DNA of 64,000 bases, from the NCBI RefSeq assembly GCF_038433135.1, contig NZ_JBCDMV010000002.1, forward strand, positions 62,001 to 126,000, written 5' to 3'. The translations under genes were made by a program, and so were the position numbers. Of this stretch, positions 60,454-64,000 are shown one piece after another (positions within the stretch are counted from its first letter, which is position 1; every line of letters begins with the position of its first letter). The notes under the pieces are model-generated. The model saw only the letters and a list, made by a program, of their open reading frames with translations. It was not told the DNA's origin and ran no database searches. The stretch is from Luteococcus sp038433135 (GTDB taxonomy: Bacteria > Actinomycetota > Actinomycetes > Propionibacteriales > Propionibacteriaceae).

Positions 60454-61325
60454 CAGCGCCACGCAATCCCGAAGTTCCGGCCCAGCTCCGGCTTCGCGAT
60501 GCGCATCGTGCAGGTGCCGTTCGGCAGTGGCGTGATGATGTCGTCGCGGTGCCGGGGCCCTTCCGCTCGTGGGTCACCGACGTTGTGTTGGGCGAAGATC
60601 CAGACGGCCTCGGGTCGCGGGCCAAGGAAGTTGAGCGCCAGCTGCACATTGCGGGTGGGGCGCGTGAAGCGCACCGTGACGGCGGTGTCCGGTTCGTCCT
60701 CCCGGACCCAGCTGCGCACGGCGAACTCGTGCACCTCGCCGCGCCGCAGGGAACGGTCGAAGTGGAAGCGGGTGAGCAGCGTGCTGATCCCGTCCTCCTG
60801 ATGACGCTCGTGCTTCTCGATCCAGCCGCCCCACAACGCCTCGCTGTCCAGGTCGAAATTTCCGGACTGGTTTCCCAGCTGCAGGCCGTAGCCGTCGTTG
60901 CCGTCGCTCAGGGAGCGGACCTGGCGCACCTGGATGATCTCCTCCGGGGCGCGATGGTCGCGGAAGGTGTAGGCATAGGTGGCTGCCAGGATCTCGTAGT
61001 TGCCGGAGATCTCGAACGGTGGGTCCCCGGCCGGACGGTGCACGGCGGCGAACCACGGTTCCAGCGGTGCCACCCAGTCCGGCAGGTGCACCTCGATCGC
61101 TCGCCACAGCCTGGCCGACGGGTTCTCCCGTCCCACCTCCACATTGGCCAGGGTGGATCGCGCGATCACATGGTCGAGCGCCTCCACCAGATCCTGTTGG
61201 CGCATTCCGGCGGCCTGCCGTTGCCGACGCAATGCCTGTCCGAAACCATCCACCTCTTCATCGTGACACGATTCTTCGGGGCAGCGATATGGCCTCGCCG
61301 GGTGGGACGGGCAAAGGCTTCGCAT
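60450..61325 (-). CDS. XRE-type HTH regulator with Cys/His-rich N-terminus
   Basis: A 291-residue protein. ATG 61325 follows GGGAGG at good spacing and adds a Cys/His-rich leader (Cys5, His8, Cys15, Cys20, His21) that could bind metal. An XRE helix-turn-helix follows (about residues 29-75: LRRQRQAAGMRQQDLVEAL, RSTLANVEVGRENPS), then a C-terminal domain of about 200 residues, mostly beta-rich (FDRSLRRGEVHEFAVRSW; VTVRFTRPTRNVQLALNF), which I do not recognise. The stop overlaps the binding-protein start. It may be a sensor that controls or works with that lipoprotein; a shorter GTG start at 61253 is possible. Confidence 0.72.
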   Translation of the reverse strand: MRSLCPSHPARPYRCPEESCHDEEVDGFGQALRRQRQAAGMRQQDLVEALDHVIARSTLANVEVGRENPSARLWRAIEVHLPDWVAPLEPWFAAVHRPAGDPPFEISGNYEILAATYAYTFRDHRAPEEIIQVRQVRSLSDGNDGYGLQLGNQSGNFDLDSEALWGGWIEKHERHQEDGISTLLTRFHFDRSLRRGEVHEFAVRSWVREDEPDTAVTVRFTRPTRNVQLALNFLGPRPEAVWIFAQHNVGDPRAEGPRHRDDIITPLPNGTCTMRIAKPELGRNFGIAWRW

Positions 61326-61455
61326 GGCGACCTCCCGGCGATTTTCGTTTCCCGACACACTTCGACGATAATATTCATCGTCTGCGCCAGTCGGGCGTGG
61401 TTCTTGCGTCGGTTGGCGAGAATGGCAAGAGTTTTCCTTGAAGGGAGGGGTGGCA

Positions 61456-62049
61456 GTGAGCTTGATGCAGGCAATCACGTTGCTCTTCCTGGTGATGGAT
61501 CCGCTGGGCAACATTCCGTTCTTCATGACCTCGCTGAAGAAGGTGGCCAAGGAACGGCGGCAGTGGGTGATCGCGCGTGAGCTGCTGATCGCCCTGGTGA
61601 TCATGGTGGCCTTCCTCTTCGCCGGCCAGGGCCTGCTGAGCGCGCTGCAGGTCTCCCGGGAGGCGTTGACCGCCGCCGGCGGCATCATCCTGATGCTGAT
61701 CGCGGTGCGGATGGTCTTTCCGTCGCCAGAGACGACGCTGGAAGAGGTGAGCCTGGCCGCCGAGCCCTTCATCGTACCGCTGGCGATTCCTTACACGGCC
61801 GGACCGTCGCTGTTGGCCACGGAGATCCTGCTGATGAGTCAGGATCCGGGCCGATGGATGACCTGGCTGGGCGCCGTGCTGGCGGCCTGGGCAATGTCTG
61901 CCGTCATCCTGTTCATGTCCGGCTACCTGGAGCGGATCCTGGGCGAGCGGGTGCTGCTGGCGCTGGAGCGCCTGATGGGGATGATCCTGGTGCTGATCAG
62001 CACCCAGATGATCTTCACCGGCATTCGGGAGTTCTTTGAGCTGGGCTGA
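61456..62049 (+). CDS. MarC-family membrane protein
   Basis: A 197-residue protein with six membrane segments and MarC/UPF0056 signatures (LLFLVMDPLGNIPFF, then IVPLAIPYTAGPSLLATEIL). Family function is uncertain; despite the name there is no firm link to drug resistance. GTG 61456 is chosen because GGGAGG ends seven bases upstream. It is divergent from the HTH gene across 130 bases. Confidence 0.88.
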   Translation: MSLMQAITLLFLVMDPLGNIPFFMTSLKKVAKERRQWVIARELLIALVIMVAFLFAGQGLLSALQVSREALTAAGGIILMLIAVRMVFPSPETTLEEVSLAAEPFIVPLAIPYTAGPSLLATEILLMSQDPGRWMTWLGAVLAAWAMSAVILFMSGYLERILGERVLLALERLMGMILVLISTQMIFTGIREFFELG

Positions 62050-62414
62050 GCGGGCGGCTCGCGGGTGAATCTGTTGGATGACTGAGAAGAGCCCTCCCAA
62101 TGGCGGGCGGCAAGGGGTGACAGGGCAGACTTGACCCGGCAGTCAGCACGATCGGAGTTTCGGATCGGGGTGGATCCGAGTGGGCGTCAGCGATGGCGAC
62201 CAGGGCCCCGGGAGGGGCAAGCACGCCGGGCAGGTCGGGTGTCACCCGCACCTTCTGCGCGGCCGATCGTGCACACGGACCAGAGCCTGCGGATGGCAGC
62301 GTGGCCGAGGGCTGCCCAACCTGGGAGGTTGGCCGGTTAGGGATGGGAGCCCGTCGGGGGAACCGGAACCTCCAACACCCCTGCTGGCCTTTGCCCAGCC
62401 CCCGGAGCAAACTG
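62050..62414. other. Intergenic region without a recognisable gene
   Basis: These 365 bases separate MarC from the YihY-family gene. Short open frames exist on both strands but none has a ribosome site or family motif. Two short hairpins are visible: CGGATC/GATCCG (62161-62178) and CCAACC/GGTTGG (62316-62332). The downstream gene's promoter should lie here; no clear -35/-10 pair stands out. Confidence 0.5.
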
Positions 62415-63275
62415 GTGTGCGTGAGCGTCCCCCTCCCTCGAGTCCAGCAACTGCGGCGCACCACCGCCGGGCTCACCGCGCGCGGGCGTCGCACCTGGAT
62501 CGGGCACACCCTTCGTCGCTTCGACGAGGTGGATCTGGCCACCCACACCCTTGCCCTGGCCGCCCAGCAGGTGATGTGCACCGTGCCGCTGCTGCTGGCC
62601 GTCTCCGCCCTGCTGCGACGCTTCCACGCCGGCGGGGTGGTGGGCCTGATCTCCGATCTGCTGCAACTTGACGAGCCCAGCCGCCAGGCCCTGATGGGCC
62701 TCTTCTTCACCCGGGCCCGGGTGGGTCTGGGCTCGCTGCTGCTGGAATTCGGCTGGGCGGTGATCTTCCTCACGGGCCTGGCCGCCACCACCCAGTCAAT
62801 GCTGGAGGCCGTCTGGGGGGTCACCCAGCCACCACGTTCCCGCTGGTGGCGGCAGGCGGTCTGGGTGCTGTCCGCGGTGCCTTGCCTGACGCTGGCCATG
62901 ATGGCGGGTCGGGAGATGCACCACCTGCTCGGTGGCCGAAACCACTCCTGGCTCTTCGCGGCGCTGATTGAGGGGGTGGCGGCGCTGTTCTTCTATTGGT
63001 GGACCCAGCACCTGCTGCTGGGCGGGCAGATCAGCTGGCGTCGGCTCGCGCCCGGATCGGTGCTCAGTGGCCTGGGAATCGCCGGCGCGGCGATGGCGTC
63101 GGCATGGCTGATGCCCGAGCAACTGGTGGAGCAGGCCGCCTACTACGGGCCGATCGGGGTGGCGATGGTGCTTTCGCTGTGGCTGATGGGGGTTACGGCG
63201 GTGGTGGTGCTGGCCGCTGTGGCTGGTGCAGTACTGGATGAGCGTCGAAGGACGCGAGAGGACGAACGACGATGA
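62415..63275 (+). CDS. YihY/BrkB-family membrane protein
   Basis: A 286-residue integral membrane protein with about six hydrophobic segments. LATHTLALAAQQVMCTVPLLLAVSAL near the N-terminus and the segment ending YYGPIGVAMVLSLWLMGVTAVVVL resemble the YihY/BrkB fold, once labelled RNase BN; transport or envelope function is assumed. GTG 62415 has GGAG seven bases upstream; GTG 62421 is close. Its stop overlaps the next start as ATGA. Confidence 0.75.
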   Translation: MCVSVPLPRVQQLRRTTAGLTARGRRTWIGHTLRRFDEVDLATHTLALAAQQVMCTVPLLLAVSALLRRFHAGGVVGLISDLLQLDEPSRQALMGLFFTRARVGLGSLLLEFGWAVIFLTGLAATTQSMLEAVWGVTQPPRSRWWRQAVWVLSAVPCLTLAMMAGREMHHLLGGRNHSWLFAALIEGVAALFFYWWTQHLLLGGQISWRRLAPGSVLSGLGIAGAAMASAWLMPEQLVEQAAYYGPIGVAMVLSLWLMGVTAVVVLAAVAGAVLDERRRTREDERR

Positions 63276-64000
63276 CGCAGCTGGCAGCCCGTGAGCGACT
63301 GGCCCAATTCCTGCGGGACAAGGTGGCCGGCCCCGATGCCGCCGAGCGCGCCTGGCGGATCTGGGGCGTTGAGGGGGAGCGTTGGTTCAGCGAGGACGAC
63401 GTGATCTGGCGGGTCAACCAGGATCCGTCGATGTATGCGGGCGGGGTGTGTGCGCTCTTCCTGCAGTCCCTGCACCCCGGGCCGATGGCCGCCGTCGCCC
63501 AGCACGACAACTACCAGTCCGATCCTTGGGGGCGGCTGCAGCGGATCAGCAACCACATTGCGGTCACCACCTACGCACCCATCCCCGACGCCGAACGTCA
63601 ATTTGCCCGGGTGCGGGCCGTCCATGAACACGTCCGCGGCACCGACGCCTTCGGCGGCTCCTACTGGGCGGGTGATCCCCGGTTGCTGCGTTGGGTGCAC
63701 GACGCGGAGACCTGGAGCTTCCTTGCCGCCTATCAACGCTGGGGCCGGGGCCGCCTGACCCCAGCGGAGGCGGATGAGTACGTCGCCCAGGCCGCGCAAG
63801 GTGGCGAACGGCTGGGTGCCACGGGCCTGCCGCGCACCGTTGCCGAGCTGGAGTCCCAACTGACCAATTTCCGGCCCGAGCTGGCCTGCACGCCCGACGC
63901 GCTGGAGGTGGTGGACTTCCTCACCCACCGGCCGCCGCTGCCTGCCGTCGCCAAGCCGGGCTACCGGATGGTGATCGCCGGCGGCAAGGCCTTGCTGCCG
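63272..64000 (+). CDS. MpaB-family (DUF2236) oxygenase, 3' end outside window
   Basis: The first 243 codons of an oxygenase-MpaB/DUF2236 protein, cut by the window end. WRVNQDPSMYAGGVCALFLQSLHPG, WGRLQRISNHIAVTTYA and the His-rich VRAVHEHVRGTD carry the family's conserved histidine and aspartate positions; relatives include the latex-clearing protein Lcp and bind heme. It is translationally coupled to the YihY-type membrane protein. The substrate is unknown. Confidence 0.85.
   Translation, partial: MTQLAARERLAQFLRDKVAGPDAAERAWRIWGVEGERWFSEDDVIWRVNQDPSMYAGGVCALFLQSLHPGPMAAVAQHDNYQSDPWGRLQRISNHIAVTTYAPIPDAERQFARVRAVHEHVRGTDAFGGSYWAGDPRLLRWVHDAETWSFLAAYQRWGRGRLTPAEADEYVAQAAQGGERLGATGLPRTVAELESQLTNFRPELACTPDALEVVDFLTHRPPLPAVAKPGYRMVIAGGKALLP

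Overview
The window is GC-rich throughout, with strong G/C third-position bias, GTG starts, many ATGA/GTGA gene overlaps and typical actinobacterial neighbours (upp, tadA with an acidic partner, tRNA-Ser, LytR_C and DUF202 proteins, menB). It looks like the chromosome of a high-GC actinobacterium; Propionibacteriales is a guess, not a determination. No IS element, prophage or CRISPR array was seen.

Layout. (1) 1-1605: 5' part of a formate dehydrogenase alpha subunit whose in-frame TGA is a selenocysteine codon followed by a bacterial SECIS hairpin. (2) 1.9-9.7 kb: an aryl-compound cluster: metallo-hydrolase and aldehyde dehydrogenase, divergent from a coniferyl-alcohol-dehydrogenase-like SDR, a phthalate-dioxygenase-type reductase, a CYP199-like P450, an MFS importer and an IclR regulator. 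(3) 9.7-13.0 kb: BASS transporter, two DUF202 proteins, menB and a HAD hydrolase. (4) 13.1-23.6 kb: LysR regulator with a T-N11-A operator, divergent from a protocatechuate (PCA) 4,5-cleavage operon: aromatic-acid importer, cytosolic binding-protein-like protein, ligJ, ligK, ligC, aldo/keto reductase, pobA, ligI and a fused ligAB. (5) 23.8-38.4 kb: three ketosteroid-dehydrogenase-like flavoproteins and one divergent flavoprotein, quinate/shikimate dehydrogenase, TIM-barrel protein, MHS importer, SDR, DUF1932 dehydrogenase, IclR and LysR regulators; probably for alicyclic or quinate-like acids. (6) 38.5-48.9 kb: a cre-type alkylphenol (p-cresol) cluster on the minus strand, with a fused aryl-phosphate synthase, P450, ferredoxin, ferredoxin reductase, HD phosphohydrolase, alcohol and aldehyde dehydrogenases, IclR regulator and a second HD protein. 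(7) 49-64 kb: mostly housekeeping genes.

How the genes fit together. By homology, p-cresol is phosphorylated, its methyl group hydroxylated by the P450, dephosphorylated, and oxidised by the SDR and ALDH to 4-hydroxybenzoate. PobA makes PCA; LigAB, LigC, LigI, LigJ and LigK then convert PCA to pyruvate and oxaloacetate. Cluster 2 (O-demethylation or side-chain oxidation of para-substituted aryl acids) and cluster 5 (aromatisation of cyclic acids) may feed the same hub. The expected 4-oxalomesaconate tautomerase is not seen; two unassigned operon members, a cytosolic periplasmic-binding-fold protein and an aldo/keto reductase, stand out. Four palindromes upstream of these clusters look like regulator sites, two of them nearly identical and 11 kb apart.

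All functions come from motif recognition and context, without database searches.
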